From positions 114,387 through 178,386 of the forward strand of contig JASANC010003385.1 in NCBI GenBank assembly GCA_030248135.1: a stretch of 64,000 nucleotides of DNA. The letters are read 5' to 3'. The position numbers and the translations under genes are program-made. The DNA comes from Theristus sp. LFF4_11 (lineage: Eukaryota > Nematoda > Chromadorea > Monhysterida > Xyalidae). The notes beneath the pieces were generated by a model. The model ran no database searches. It was not told the origin of the DNA and saw only the letters and a list, made by a program, of their open reading frames with translations. Shown one piece after another: positions 1-12,513 of this stretch; position 1 is the first letter of the stretch; the number at the start of each line of letters is the position of its first letter.

Positions 1-354
1 CGTTTAAAAATTAGGTTAGTTTAAAAAAATTGCTGTTATCATTATGCTCGCATTCATTCCACGGATTTGCAGACGTGTGGTGGAAAGCAAAGGTCAGTTC
101 TGTTCTTTATTCGGTAATTTTAAAACAGTCGTATCTCTAGGACGCGGACCGTGCGTCACAATCGTCCACAGTCAAACTCTGAATTGTCGCGAATCAGCGT
201 CGTCGTTGGTAATAACGTGATGCATGCTTTCTGTGCAGAAAATGCTGTGAGGGCGGAGTTTGGTTTGCACAGAAAGCGTGCATGCACGTGACCACCAATC
301 AGTTGATGTCCTATCGTTTAGAGTTCGATTTTATACCTAAAAAAACGGTACTTG

Positions 355-908
355 GTCAACTTTGCCACTAGAAAGGGGCCGCATCTTTGCCACTGGTATA
401 TAACTGCTAATAATCGCAACTTTGCCACTACTGGGTGTTGAAATTTACAGCACTGAAATAAATTGTTTGTAAGAATAAATGAAATGTCGAATTGGTAAAT
501 AGAAATAGGACGAAGGTCGAACTCCCTCCCACCTGCGCTCATTTCAGAGCTACTTAAAGCCTGTGTGTTTCGGGTGTTTTTCCTTGATAAAAGGCTTGCG
601 AAGCCTTAGGTAACCTACAGAAGTCGGTTGCCAATACAAATGAAATGATTTGTTTGCTAAATAATATGACATCTGACTACAAGTAAATCGAATGAAAACA
701 AATACAAAACCGTTTATTTCAGTGTTCTTTAATGCGGGTGTCAGAAATAGCAGAATTGCGTGAAAGCAACAAACACCCTGTAGTGGCAAAGTTGCGGCTG
801 CATCTTATAACGTGCATTGTTTGTGGCAAAGTTGCATGCATGCAGGCACAATTACCAGCAGTTATACCAGTGGCAAAGATGCGGCCTTTTTTTAGTGGCA
901 AAGTTGAC
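355..908. mobile_element. Non-autonomous inverted-repeat element
   Basis: The two ends are inverted copies of each other (about 355-445 against 770-908). Both arms contain several copies of the word AGTGGCAAAGTTG or its complement, so each arm is itself internally repetitive. The interior has no coding capacity. This is the architecture of a MITE or foldback element; the superfamily is not recognisable. Confidence 0.6.
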
Positions 909-933
909 ACACAATCAAAAAAACACCTAAATA

Positions 934-1073
934 TCACGAACTTTCGCAATTGGTGCCGTGCGACGTCGGCGGGCAGAAACAGACGGCATCAGCGTGCAAA
1001 TTGCCATTGAACACGCAGCTGCCGCCATTCTGGCACGTGCTGCCGGTGCAGTCGATCCGTGCGACATGTGAAA
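934..1073 (-). CDS. EGF-like domain exon (partial gene)
   Basis: Read on the minus strand after a CAG acceptor at 1074-1076, this exon encodes a peptide with six cysteines in EGF order, including the CQNGGSC core, a CFC pair and a final NCE. EGF-like domains are extracellular disulfide modules of receptors and matrix proteins. The frame either stops at TGA (934-936) just after the sixth cysteine or is spliced at AAA|GTTCGT (donor near 941). Upstream exons of the gene were not found between this exon and the phospholipase gene, a stretch dominated by repeats. The parent protein is therefore unknown. The cysteine spacing is what supports the call; the gene structure is uncertain. Confidence 0.5.
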
Positions 1074-1491
1074 CTGTGAAACAAATTCTAAAATTCTGCA
1101 ATCGTAATCAAAAACTTCTTCTGAAATACTGCTGGATTGATGCATTGGACTATCGTATCAAGTTTCTTGACCTGATCCCAGCACTGAAACCTTGATTTTC
1201 ACATAGCTTCTGGTCCGGTTAACTTCACAAAGCTAAACTGTTTCCTAGTGTGTGGTCTAAATAGCCAACTTTCATCGCTAAACAGTTGCGCTACTCTATC
1301 ATGAATGGCTCGCCGGTTCCAGGCCAACTAAAACCTGACGTAAAAATAGTTAAACTACTCTAGCCTAAATGGATGGCTGGTTGGAAGCAAGTTAAAACCA
1401 AAGTTCTCTTGCACAAATGTGTCATTCTGATCCCAAAAAAAAATTTTTTTTGCTGTTTCTTTTTGCACCCATTGCCGAGGGAAAGTGTCAT

Positions 1492-1557
1492 ATGTCATCG
1501 TCACGCTCGCGTTCGCCTGATCGAGGCAGAGACAAGAGCAAGCGTTCGCGCGAGAAA
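1492..1557 (+). CDS. Candidate first exon of an SR-rich protein
   Basis: An ATG at 1492 opens a 22-codon frame that is almost entirely arginine, serine, lysine and aspartate (it begins MSSSRSRSPDRGRDK) and ends at AAA|GTTAGT, a usable donor. RS-rich starts like this are typical of splicing factors and other SR-related nuclear proteins. No following exon was found on the plus strand, where the next 1.3 kb is mobile elements, so the assignment rests on composition and one splice site only. Confidence 0.3.
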
Positions 1558-2182
1558 GTTAGTTGAGAAAGCTTTCACACGTTTTATTTTCTTTATATTT
1601 CACTGTTATTCGAGTAAAATAGACTAAAAATTACGCTGCGTATCATTTGTGCCTACAAGTTTTAGCCTATACTCACCCGGTTCCTAGTTTAGTGTATCTA
1701 TTTCATAACCAATGTTTCGCCTTAGCCTTTTTTCTAAAAAAAAAAAAAAAAGGCAATCTTTTGACGAGGGCCACCGTTTGTTCGGCGGTCATTATGTAAA
1801 GTTGATTAAAGGGCCGAAACATAAAACCATTGGTTAACTGACTAATAAATTTTGTATTAAAATCTTTTCTGATTGCATTGTTTTGGTGAGTTTTGGCTTC
1901 GTTGTTTCTCAGTATTGAACTGTGGCGACTCAGTCGCTTGTTTTGCGATGCCCTTTTTTAGGGTGCAACGAGCGCGCGAGATTGGATGAACGAAAAAAAT
2001 ATGTTTAGAAACCGAATTGTCTGACAAATTTGATGTGTTTTTGAATGGTTTTTCTCGTGCGAATACCTGTTCGTTTTCTGTTCCTTGCACACAAGGAACT
2101 TGTAACACAAGGATATGCACACTTATAATGCCATGTTTAATCGGCCATTCCGTTTTAGCAACTCCTTAAAATTTACAATGCG
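1558..2182. other. No gene seen; diverged repeat remnants
   Basis: No supported exon. About 1930-2155 is a diverged copy of the ~265-bp TIR family whose better copy follows at 2183. A short poly-A tract lies near 1737-1751. Confidence 0.5.
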
Positions 2183-2450
2183 TACGGAATGGTCAAGTAA
2201 ACATGGCAGCTTTTTTCAGGGTGTAAGGAGCGCGCGAAATTTGAATGAAAGAAAAACGACGTTCAGAAACTGAATTGTGTACCAAATTTGACGCGTTTTT
2301 TCAGACTATTGGATTCTTCGTGCTATTATGTTCATTCTTGCTCCCTTGAACACATGATTAGGAGTTATGTTGGCATTTTTGAAAAAGACAACTCCTAGTC
2401 TGCGACTGATCCCGCCTTGACGGGCTGCCTTATTTATTCGGCCATACTGT
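2183..2450 (+). mobile_element. MITE family B, copy 1
   Basis: About 265 bp long, with imperfect ~23-bp terminal inverted repeats: GGAATGGTCAAGTAAACATG at one end and the complement of GTATGGCCGAATAAATAAGG at the other. Four more copies lie at 21021-21280 (inverted), 27392-27668, 37574-37833 and 43769-44034. The interior is non-coding but conserved, including GGAGCGCGCGAAATTTGAAT and CTCCTAGTCTGCGACTGATC. Confidence 0.75.
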
Positions 2451-2636
2451 ACTTTATTTAGTGAATTATCAAGTTATAATGATGAAAATAACACTGGGTG
2501 CGTGCAGAGCGAAATCACCAAGTCAAGGAAAAGTTATCACAAAATCCCTTTCAAAAGAGCGATAAATCAATTGAAACGTGCATGTGCAGCTACTTGAGGA
2601 GCTACAGAGTGACGCAGAATGCAACAAAAACGCCTC

Positions 2637-2855
2637 TACAGTGGCGGCTAAACGTGTTGGAACGCTGCGCGCGTGTTGCATCAACCGTACAAACGCTATC
2701 ATAAGAATTTATGGGCAAAGTTGGGTCGAAAAGTGTCCCGTGAACCCAACGTTGCCCAAAAATTCTTATTATAGAGTTTGTACGGCTCATACAACACGCG
2801 CGGAATGCACAGCACACACGCGCGCAGCGTTCCAACACTTTTGACCGCCACTGTA
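2637..2855. mobile_element. Foldback MITE with TACAGTGGCGG ends
   Basis: A near-perfect palindrome with ~100-bp arms. The left arm starts TACAGTGGCGG and the right arm ends CCGCCACTGTA. TA-flanked CAGT termini are characteristic of Tc1/mariner-derived MITEs; a matching transposase is not present here. Confidence 0.7.
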
Positions 2856-2974
2856 TATGCGGACACAACCAATGCATACACTGCCATTTTCTGCATAATG
2901 TTCAGTTCGACATGGCCTTATTTTTAAATCACATGAACCTTTTTAAAAAAAAGCACATCACACATGAACCCTGG

Positions 2975-3622
2975 TCAACGACGCCGACCGTACTTCTCCT
3001 TGTACCACGGCACGTTCCATTTATTCTTCTTGATGCATTCTGAGAACACAACGTCGCAGTCGCACAGCGCTGCTTCACACCGATCTGACGTGCAAAACAA
3101 ACAAAATTGAAGTTTCCGAAAAACGTTTCAAAGATGCTACATGTATACGTATGTACGTACATTGTATCTAAATTGTCAATATTGTGAGTATCCTGGCTAC
3201 AAATGCATGGAAATACAAATCCGTCAAATGTACCATATTGTTTCTCAAGTTTGTGAGTGACATACACAGGTGTACGAGTGTAATTCACAACACTTTGGAA
3301 ACGGTTGTGTGTTTGCCACTAAACCACCGAACCAATCAGCTGTGCTACGCTCATATCGAGGCGATTCCAATGCAGCCAATCAACATTCGACCTACTGTTG
3401 TTGCTCGGACAGCTCACTGACTGCGTCGCCGCATTACAGTTGAAGTCGTACGCCTCCAAATACGGAAACTGCAGCAACCAGCCGCTGCACGGCGCGTCAC
3501 CCCAGCAGCGATCGTGCGCTTCGCAGCAGCTGCACAGAGGCACAGCCACGTTGCTTGCTTTCAACAGGCCTTCTTCACAGACTTGTGCACTCGCACAGTC
3601 GAAAAGCAAACACACAGGCACG

Positions 3623-3653
<31 letters not shown>

Positions 3654-4116
3654 CACAGCAAAACGGATACGTGGCTGAAAGACTGGTCGGAACCCAGTGT
3701 ATGCAGTCGATCACCGATTATCCCACATAAAAAAACCACGTGACCAATCGGCAATTCATGATGAGATTCATCAATGAAAAAACAACAACAACGGACACGT
3801 CGATGGCGTCGATCGGCGGGTTGCCATTGCTGCCCGGTCCGCAGTAGCTGCCGTATCTGGTCGCCATGTTCGCCGCCAACGCCAGGTCGCTCGGATTGAT
3901 GCACAAGAAAATGCTCGCAAACTCTTTGACGCCATACTGAATGTCCGGTTTGTTGTCGCCACCGGCATCGCCCGTCTCCGACTGTGTGTCTTTCACGGTC
4001 ACCAGTCGGTCACGCGAATTACGCAGGCTGATCCGGAAGGCCGCATCGGGCTCGCCAATCAGCAGCAGCAGGCTGACGACGAGCCACAGGGGAACCAGTG
4101 GGGTTCGAGCGGACAT
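2975..4116 (-). CDS. Secreted phospholipase A2
   Basis: A small calcium-dependent secreted enzyme that hydrolyses the sn-2 acyl bond of phospholipids. Exons in coding order are 3797-4116, 3396-3529 and 2975-3084, giving 187 aa. Residues 1-26 are a signal peptide (Leu/Val-rich core, cleavage near PDA-A). The calcium-binding loop YGSYCGPGSNG lies near residues 88-98. The catalytic CCEAHDRCW with the His-Asp pair follows directly across the first junction. A CEAALCDCD segment supplies the second catalytic Asp region and disulfides. Phases match at both introns if the first donor is GACGT|GTCCGT and the second is AACA|GTAGGT. The C-terminus is basic. There is an extra ~30-residue hydrophilic stretch between the signal peptide and the catalytic domain. 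Family membership is clear; the subgroup is not assigned. Confidence 0.87.
3623..3649. repeat. (CA)n microsatellite
   Basis: About 13 CA units in the first intron of the phospholipase A2 gene. Confidence 0.9.
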
Positions 4117-5103
4117 TGTTGTTGTTGTTGTTGTTTCGTTTTTTTGTTTTTCTTCTCACCCCGGTATTGAAGATTTAGTTTTTTTTGTTCTTGGGTGATT
4201 CTGTTTTCGGTTATCGGTCGGAAAACTGAAGACAAATGCTCGAACTGGTCGTTTGAAAGTTGATAACATGATAACATCAGAAAAGTACGAAAAACTGGTT
4301 TCGAAAATTGTTCTTTGGTTTTACGGCAACGCCCGTTTTTCCGGCTATTTTTTTGCCACTCTGCGTGCGCTTGTTTTGTTTGGTCAGTGCAAAGAATTGC
4401 AATTGCAAAATATTCCTTTATTCAATCAAAACAACTGATTCATTCAATCAACACTGTTTTACAACTATCCAAAAAAGAACCAACCGCATTCGTAAATCAA
4501 CCTGTCCTGGCGCTCAGAGCGCTGGCGTTCTGACCAAAAAGTATAATGTAGCTTTTCAGGTTTAATGTTTCTTCTCTAAGTCCCGTTTCATGCCCTGTTC
4601 TGTTTCTTGCCCCGAAAAGCATTTTAAAAAAATCATATTTTATGAAACAAATTTTTTTGCACGTGCTAACAAAGGTGTCCGAACATGTGTCCGATGTCCT
4701 GTCCGCCTCACTGTTCTGGCAATAAAAGCAAACAGAACATTCGGCATTTTGGGACACAATTATTTCTGAAACACGGATACCTCCCGGTACACCCAGGCGG
4801 GCAGGACACTGATGATACACCGCCTATTCGGACGCCTTTGTTTAGCTGGATGGAAAAGTTTTTAAATTTATAAAAACGTTTTGAGACCGGGACGTGACAA
4901 GTGACATTGAAAGCAACTAAAGGACACGGAAATTTTTATTCAGCGTGTTATGTTTCTGAATTTGTTTTTCGCCATGCAAGGGTATGCATCTGGGACAACA
5001 TACACATTGGGCTTTGATCATAAAGCGGAATCAACACTCGGACTCAATACTGTTTTGAAAGATAGTAATAAAAAAACAAGCGCCGTATCGCAGGAAGACC
5101 CGT

Positions 5104-8100
5104 TCACCATCCGCCGTATAACGCGCTGAAATACTCTTGATCACTGAGTTCCTTCGTGTAGATGCCAAAGTCGGTGGCAATCGCGAGCACGTACAGCGCC
5201 GTGAACGCAGCGAACGCCAGCGGAAAGATCACCCGCGAATAGCGATCGATGTTGCGTGCCAGGCGTCGCTGCCGCAGGGCGCACCAGTCGCGGTGGCGTT
5301 GTTGCTGTGCCTCTTCCAGACGGTCGTCGATGATCGAAACGGGCTGCCCGGTCGCCAGGAACGCGGTGCAACGAAACGAACTCGCGACACCGTTCGTCAC
5401 CACGCCGCAGCAGCGATGATGATGACCGGGAATGTTTGATGGCGATTGCGCCTGAGGCGGCAGTTCAAGCTTGTCGTTCTCCGCCTCTTCCGATGGGGCT
5501 TGCGTGCGCGTCGACGAACACTTGGAAGGACTCCTCCGAAGCGATGATCTGAAAACAGTAAAAAAATGTTATATACGTTCAACATGCAGCCAATTGGCCA
5601 CAATAATAAACCACAATAACAATTCCATTCTCAGTGGAACACGCCGGCCGAAAGCTTCTTTGGGTCGTCTGTTCCAAGAGACAGCTACCGTAAAGTCTTG
5701 CATATAAGGTCTCCTTATATAAAATTGAAAATCAAAAATTTCTGAAAAAAGTGGAATTTTGTGTGACAACCTTATAAGTGGAAGGAGGTCTTATAAAGCG
5801 AACATTAAGAATTCCGGGCCTTATAAACGGAGTGGGATTTTGACCAAGTCAAAATTTTTATTTTTTTTGCTTTCCCGCCGTGTGACATTCCGCCCACTTT
5901 TGGGTGGGGTCTTATAACTGGGAGGAACCTTATATGCAAGACTTTACGGTATTTCTATAGCACATGTAAACAGTTTTCAACACGTTCGACCACAGAATCA
6001 CTGCATGATCGTAGAATGGAGTGTGCCCCATTATGTATTTCCGACCTATTATTATCATTGTGTTTCATTCGCTCGCCGCGTGTTGCGATTTCGCGAACAA
6101 TCAGAAACTGAAACAGCGTCAGCGCGGCGAACACGACGGAGGTGGCGTGCCAGACGTTCAGCGCCGTCACGTACGCCACTTTCAGCGTTTGCGTGAGCGC
6201 CTGAAATTGAAGATCACCGTTTTTTCTCAAACCGAGGGAAGAAGTGGATAGAAGAGCTTGGGTTGGCTTGTGGCCACGCATATATTCGTAAAAACGATGT
6301 TATACGTCAGTTTTTGCTTTGTGCGCTGCGGACGGACACCGCGAGGGCTGGACACCGGATACAAGAGAACTGTTGGTTGGGGGTTTTAGGCAATGTTTCT
6401 AGCCTGGGCTAACCCAGAAAAGCGTACAGAACGCCGTCGAGTAGGGCGCCCATCGTCATTGAGTGTCTACATCCCTCGGCGGGGGTTCGATCCCCCAAAA
6501 CGAACAGACAAAAAAAAGTCTCAACGCGCTACCACCAGGGTGACGGTGCTATACGACTGTGAGCAAAAGTAGATTACATGGAACCTGCCGTCAGAATGGT
6601 GAAGCGCTTTCAGTCTTTCTGACTTTGGCTGCCCTGCCACAGCCAAAGCAAAACCGACGGAACCGTTACGCAATGTTTGTAACGCACTGACTGCAAAGCG
6701 CTGCGATAAAACGTGTTTTCAGTGACCGTTGATATTCACGAAGGCACGGACGGACGTTGATAGACCATAATGGTGTCTGAAAGGATTCCGCCGGTGTCCT
6801 GTCTGCGTTGGTGTCCCGCGTGACGTCCCGAAAATAAAAGTGGCAACGCCACCGTCGGCGTTTTTGGGGTGCCACCATTTCCGGGACACGGACACCGCGC
6901 AGGGCAACCGCAGGCGGACGGGACACCCGGACACCTATGTATTCCAGAAACCCTTCTCAGCGTGCATCCAATGCAATGGACCCAATTCTGGTCTCTGCCG
7001 CTGTCGATTGTCGGAATTCTATGGACCAGGACCAAGCAGTCTCACAAACCAACCAGCGTCATCAGCGTCAACACCGGCGTCAGCCCGAGCGCCACTCGCA
7101 CTTGGTTGTCGCGGTGATCAAGCCAGAAGGACACCCACGACATCGAGACGACGCACACGGACGGCAGATAGGCGGTCATGTAGTAGTACATCTGACGGCG
7201 TTGCAGGGTCAGTCGAATGACGGCGCAATTCTCTGCGCACCACAACGAGCAGCGCTGCTTTTTGTCAGTCAGTTACAGGTTTGTTCGCTAGAATCAGCCA
7301 ATCAACGATGATCAGACACGCTAAAAATTGTGTTGTCCGTGTGTGTGTGTCGTGTACCGGAAATACAGTTGTCAAAAAAACTTCGAGTGTGGTGGTGTTG
7401 CCGCTCGGGGAACTGCGCGCGGGCCACCGAACGTCTGTTCAAACACCGTTTTTAGCGTGTGGTGTGTGCGCGCGTGATTTTAGATTTGATGATGAGTTTG
7501 ACTTGAAAAAAAAACAGCAAAAGCTCACTGTTGCTGACGTCCACCGTGCATTCATCGGCCATAATTTCAGTGATTGAAAATTCGGACGGAGTGTGGTTGC
7601 TCTGCACGGTTATCGTTCTGTGTGACAACCACTTCAAATGGCGTGGTTCGTTGTTAAAACCTGAAAAAGTTACCTGCAGTTTGTATCTGTTTTTATTTAA
7701 AAAACTTTAAAAAGAATGACCGATTTGCTGGTGGTGTGATGCTGTTCACAGAGATTTGCGCTTTTCTGCATTTGTACAATGTGTTCTGTGTTGGCTGATG
7801 TTGATGAAAAGAAGCACAAACCGCTTTGAAAAAACAGACGACATTTGTGGCGGTCAAACGGATACAGCGTCAGATCAAAGTGGCAGTCGATCTTGTACGT
7901 TAATCTGAAACATTACATTTTTTTATTCATGGTCAGAATTCCAACCGCTTGCATCCAAGAGCCGTCTCTTTGTTTATCCCTACTATCTATTCAGAAAATC
8001 TGTAGACATCAAAGTATCAGATACATTGTACATTGTACAGTATATCCAAGATGCGACACCCGACTTTCACATACAGTACCAAGAGCGGGTTCTCACCTAT

Positions 8101-8863
8101 CCAATTTCCGACTCTCATTGAGTCCTCGGAACCAAAATAAAAGACCATACCTTAGTGCCATGATTCCCTTCCATGCATTGTCTCGTTCGATGCGCTTGTA
8201 AACAAGAATCCGGTTACCCTCCAGTTGTGCGGCGTCCGCCAAACGATTCTCCGATTTGTCATTGACCATGAACAGACGCGGCACGTCCAGCTGCAGCGCC
8301 TGACGTTGCGCCTGATTCAGGGAGTGATACTCAACGGCGGTAGTCTCGTTTGTGTCGAAGAACATCAACGCCAGCATCACCATTGTCAACACCTGCAACC
8401 GGTTGAGTGAGACACATTTTTATTGCTCGTTTTGTAGTTGGTTATGCGTGAATCAAGGAAAATTATTTTCACTTTCGTTTTTATTGATGAACTGGCTGGA
8501 AAACAAGAATGAACAAATTGTTGTGAAGAAATGTACACAGCAAAAGAGTGTTGGCTTGTTGGTAACAGCTGACCATTATGTTCTATATTGGAGCGCGCTT
8601 ATCAGCCGCATCAGAGTCATCAGACAGCCAATCAGCGCCCGGATCTACAGTTGTATCTACCAATGAACGCTCACATTTGATTCAATGTCCGGGTTATTGA
8701 TGTGCTCAATGACGACGGCCAGCTCGACCACGGATTCTTCGTTGGTGCTGTTTCGCAAACTGCCCGCTGATTGGTTGGACGCTTCCTCGGTTGCACCAAT
8801 CAGCGTCGTCATCGTTGCAACACTGAGGAAAACGCACAGACGACAGACAGACGATCGTTCCAT
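5104..8863 (-). CDS. Cys-loop ligand-gated ion channel subunit (glycine/GluCl-like)
   Basis: A pentameric receptor subunit of the plasma membrane. Exons in coding order are 8675-8863, 8151-8392, 7840-7904, 7529-7660, 7054-7232, 6046-6200 and 5104-5548 (stop TGA), giving 468 aa; all six junctions keep phase. The order is signal peptide (residues 1-24), ligand-binding domain, and a Cys loop with exactly 13 residues between cysteines (CHFDLTLYPFDRHKC). A second cysteine pair before M1 (ECTVDVSNKNC) is as in glycine and glutamate-gated chloride channels. M1 ends SWVSFWLDH, M2 is RVALGLTPVLTLMTL, M3 contains VTALNVW, then come a long cytoplasmic loop rich in Ser, Glu and His and an M4 beginning IDRYSRVIFPL. 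The Pro-Ala that normally precedes M2 in anion channels is replaced by Gln-Val. The front part of the binding domain is short and lacks the usual LWxPD signature, so the ligand cannot be predicted. Confidence 0.85.
5696..5951. mobile_element. MITE in a channel-gene intron
   Basis: Ends are inverted copies beginning TACCGTAAAGTCTTGCATAT, at least 25 bp long. It lies in the last intron of the ligand-gated channel gene and has no coding capacity. The terminal TACCGTA also resembles the ends of the 46.3-kb element. Confidence 0.7.
6376..6500 (+). repeat. Dispersed repeat with a tRNA-like B box
   Basis: The first ~60 bp recur at about 18672-18732 (shared core AGCGTACAGAACGCC). At 6478-6497 this copy carries a perfect T-arm-like hairpin, GGGGGTTCGATCCCC, matching an RNA polymerase III B box. 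The 18.7-kb copy lacks it. It could be a SINE-like or tRNA-derived element; no cloverleaf was recognised. Confidence 0.4.
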
Positions 8864-9075
8864 CGCGTTGCAATTTTGTTTTTTTTCCTTTTTTCAATTC
8901 AGTCAGTCTTCAAAAACAGATTTTAAAACTGACGTTTAATTTTAACCATTTTTAAACTTTGAAGTTCGATCTTTGTGTTGGGAAATGGAAAAATACAAAA
9001 AAAACTCAGTGGGTTGTTTGTGAGAAAGAGGACCACCGTGTGTTGTCCAAGCTGTTATTAGGTTAACCACAGTGT

Positions 9076-9687
9076 ACAGGGTGATCCAAAAAACTACACA
9101 ATAAGTATCGGCTCTAACTCGCCAACGACAGGATGGTTTGTGCTGAAATTTCAGCCAAACATCACACATACATACAATTGTAGCTTTTTATTTTATCTAG
9201 ATATGTGTTAAAATTAGTCTGCCTTATAATGATGAATGCCAATCAAAACAGTGAAAACGCGAAAAAAATTCAAATTTCGCGCCAAATACAGTAGTACACA
9301 GTTTCAGCGCACGTAGCACTCAATAGGTTTGGCTGTGAATTGTTGTTCCATTACTTTCAAAAAGAACAATGCAGGAATCGTTTTTTATGTTTTTCCTGGC
9401 ACAATTTTCTCTTGAATCACTGTTTTGTTTGTTGCAGCAGCGAAGCCACCGATTTTTTCCTGGTTTTGCTGCATTGAAACATGGATTGTACCACTGAGCA
9501 CTAGGTGTTCTCTGCGTTTTTGCAATTTCGTAAGCTACAAATGACGGATTGCCATGAAATTTTAACGCAAAAAATACAAAGCTACACACTGTATGTGTGA
9601 TGTTTGGGTTAAAATTTCAGCCCAAGCCATTCACCCGTTGGCGAGCTACAGCCAATTCTTATCGTGTAGTTTTTTTGAATCACCCTG
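9076..9687. mobile_element. Non-autonomous element with ACAGGGTG ends, copy 1
   Basis: Terminal inverted repeats of about 100 bp: ACAGGGTGATCCAAAAAACT on the left and AGTTTTTTTGAATCACCCTG on the right, with the similarity continuing inward. There is no intact transposase. Related termini occur at 12514-13429, 15662-15995 and 36041-36355, and a lone end at 32256. Confidence 0.75.
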
Positions 9688-12513
9688 TTTGCACAAAATC
9701 GTGATTGTCAGTTGGAGGGACCGGTTTTTCTGTGGCTCCAATTTCCTTTTGGACGCACTTTCCCGTTCCAAGAGCGACAATCGCACGGAAATTGCGGCGG
9801 AAAATCTGGTCGGTCGAGACCCAAAGCAGGATAAAACCTGTTGACCATACGCAGTTTATGACTGGCTTCGACGTTTGTTTTGACACACTGTTTGACACGT
9901 TTGTACACAGACAAGCAAACAAATATTTTGTCAAAAGGAAAGAAAAAGCATCACCGTTTTTTTGCTGAGAACCTCTGAAATAAGCTAACGGACGCTCCAG
10001 ATTAATAAAAAGTGCTCATTTTGCCGCTAGTTTGAGGTTATAAAACGAACACGAAAAGTTGTCGTACATATCTCGACAGAGGCAGTGAAAAATGTGCTGA
10101 TTTACATACCAAGCTAGATTGTTTTTTGTTTAGTTATATCTTAGTCGCACAACAATTTCAACCGGGGTCTTTTTTTAGCATAAGTAATCACCGACTTCGC
10201 AATGTTTCGACAACAGCGAATAAAGAAGACATTTTTGAGAAAAAAGTTTCCGACAAAAAGTCAAAGATGTACTTGCACGTTTCAGAAATAATGGACTGAG
10301 CGAATCAAAAGCGAAAATTGCCAGACTGTCCACCTCTCTAATCTTTAAGTGAAGCTTTTTGGATTCCAATTGTCAAGTCGAATTTACTGCTGGATTCAAA
10401 AATGTTCGCAAATGAAGTATGGTTTCTACTGGTGTTACCATATTGGCTTTCGACGCGATCTCGTACACACTCGTACGCACGTACATACTGTGTTTCCGCT
10501 GACGGTGACAAAATGCGATGATAAAATACACATGACTTTGATGGGCTTGTGTGGTCATGTGGCTGCACGGCACCGCAGCGTTCGAATGTCAACGTTTTGT
10601 CACTTTGTTCGGGCTGTTCTCGTACAGCCCCCTTTATATTAAAAATTAGCCTGTCTGTGGCAAGATCAGTTTTGTCGCAAATGTTCGTAATAGAATTGGT
10701 TCGACTACTCTTTGCGAGTTTTTTTAATCGTGGGCAATAATTTTCGCAGTTTGGACCGCTGAGACAGCATCAACCAAGAAATTTCTGTTGATGTTGTCCA
10801 GAATGATAAAAAATTCCCATTCTCTGTTGAAACGATGGGAAAATTTTCCTATTTAGCACGCAAATTATATCGGAAAACTTTTTTCTGAGTGGAAGTCGCA
10901 GGTAGCTGACACCGGAGAAACGGCAATTCTAATGCTTTGAGAAGCAAAACAATGCACCTCAGAAGCAATGTAATGCTGCAACAAAAATGCGCAATTTTCT
11001 AAGCTTTATTTTGGTAGAAAGTAGCATTTTTGTAGGTAGCATTACTTTAGCAATAAAATCAAAAAAAAAGCTGAAGCTTTTTTTGGGAATTTTTTTGGCG
11101 CTTTTTTGCAGCATTTTTATAGTGCTGGTGCACCCGGTATACACGGTGTTGCGTTGTTTTGTAAATACCACACTTAGTCAAAATTTGACCCTCTCTCTGC
11201 ATGCATTTGACCGTCGTCTGCCAAGGTTTGCTGCACACTAACTTTGCTGGCAATTGCTGGCCACCAAAAGCCAAAAATAAGACCCAATGCACTCGGTTAT
11301 GTCAGATTTGTCCTAAGGTCATAAAACTACATGAAGTATCTAAAAAATAGCTCAGAGGAAAGAAAGTTACTGGTAACCAATTTTACAAAGATGTGGCAAC
11401 TTGAGAGTATCATCAATGAAAGGGCAACAACAGAAAAAGAGCTGCAACAAAACGATGTTCACAGAGAGCGACACTGGTTATTTCTGAATTATTGGCAAGC
11501 ATCCAATGATAATATCTAACAAGGCACAAATTGGAAAAAAATCCTTGCATTCACCTGTCGAGTTGCAACTTTTCTACCAAAATAAAGCTGCGTTTGACCA
11601 CAAAAATGCTTTCACCGCAGCAGCTGAAAAAATGCTCTGAAAAAAAGCTGTTGCTTTTTTTTGAAAAAAGCTATGAAAAAAAGCGCTTTATTTTGAAAAA
11701 AGAAAAACAAAAATGCTTGTAATGCTGTTAAAGAAATGCGCTTTATCTGCAGGTGTTGGGTATGCATCTTAGTGACAGAGATTAAAACATTCTCAGTAGT
11801 CAGTAAGTTTTGAGCAACGTTTTCATATCATTTTAAACATACGATACCAACAAACAGACCAGAGTTGCGTTTTCACAGTGTTTTCCGCCATATTTCTGGC
11901 TGACGTTAAATTCTGCCGTTCCGTTTCGTCAGTCTCACTTTTTTCTGATTTCAGGTCACCGAGAGTCCGTCGCAATTTTCGCACACAGCTGTTCCAAATC
12001 GAAAACACCAACACCGGTTCCAACCAGACCAAAACGACATATCATAAAACTTGTGAAAATTGTGATTGTGATAAATGGTGTGTGTGTGTTGTTGTTGTGG
12101 TGTGCCGCGCGTCTTTAAAAAAATTTTGGTTCAAAATCCACCAAAGTGGAAATTTTTCGTCCGTCCGAAAACCATGTCTAGCAAAATTCAGCCAAGCAAA
12201 AAATATTCACTGTTCGTATATCGTAATTTGTAATTGCAATTCAAACAATGGAAGCAGATGCAAAACAGATAGAGCTGGGATGTTTTTTTTGCAAAAATAT
12301 CTTCTGCTTCAGTTGTCAGACGATTGTGTCCGTGAGCATGAACACATGTTCAATATCATCGCTGGATAATGGTGAAATCCTCAGATGTAACTGATCAACA
12401 CCAATCGGTCACACACAATCCTTAAAATTTTTAAAATAAAAAAACCGACGAAAGCCATCTTCGTTGTCGTGACCGACCACAGTGCTTTTTTGCGATGGTT
12501 AAAAAATTCTTTG
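9688..12513. other. No gene seen
   Basis: Frames here are short and have no recognisable domain or splice-supported exon. Around 10920-11110 and 11570-11740 there are AT-rich stretches with inverted similarity (AAAAAAGC words in both orientations), probably another decayed inverted-repeat element. Confidence 0.5.
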
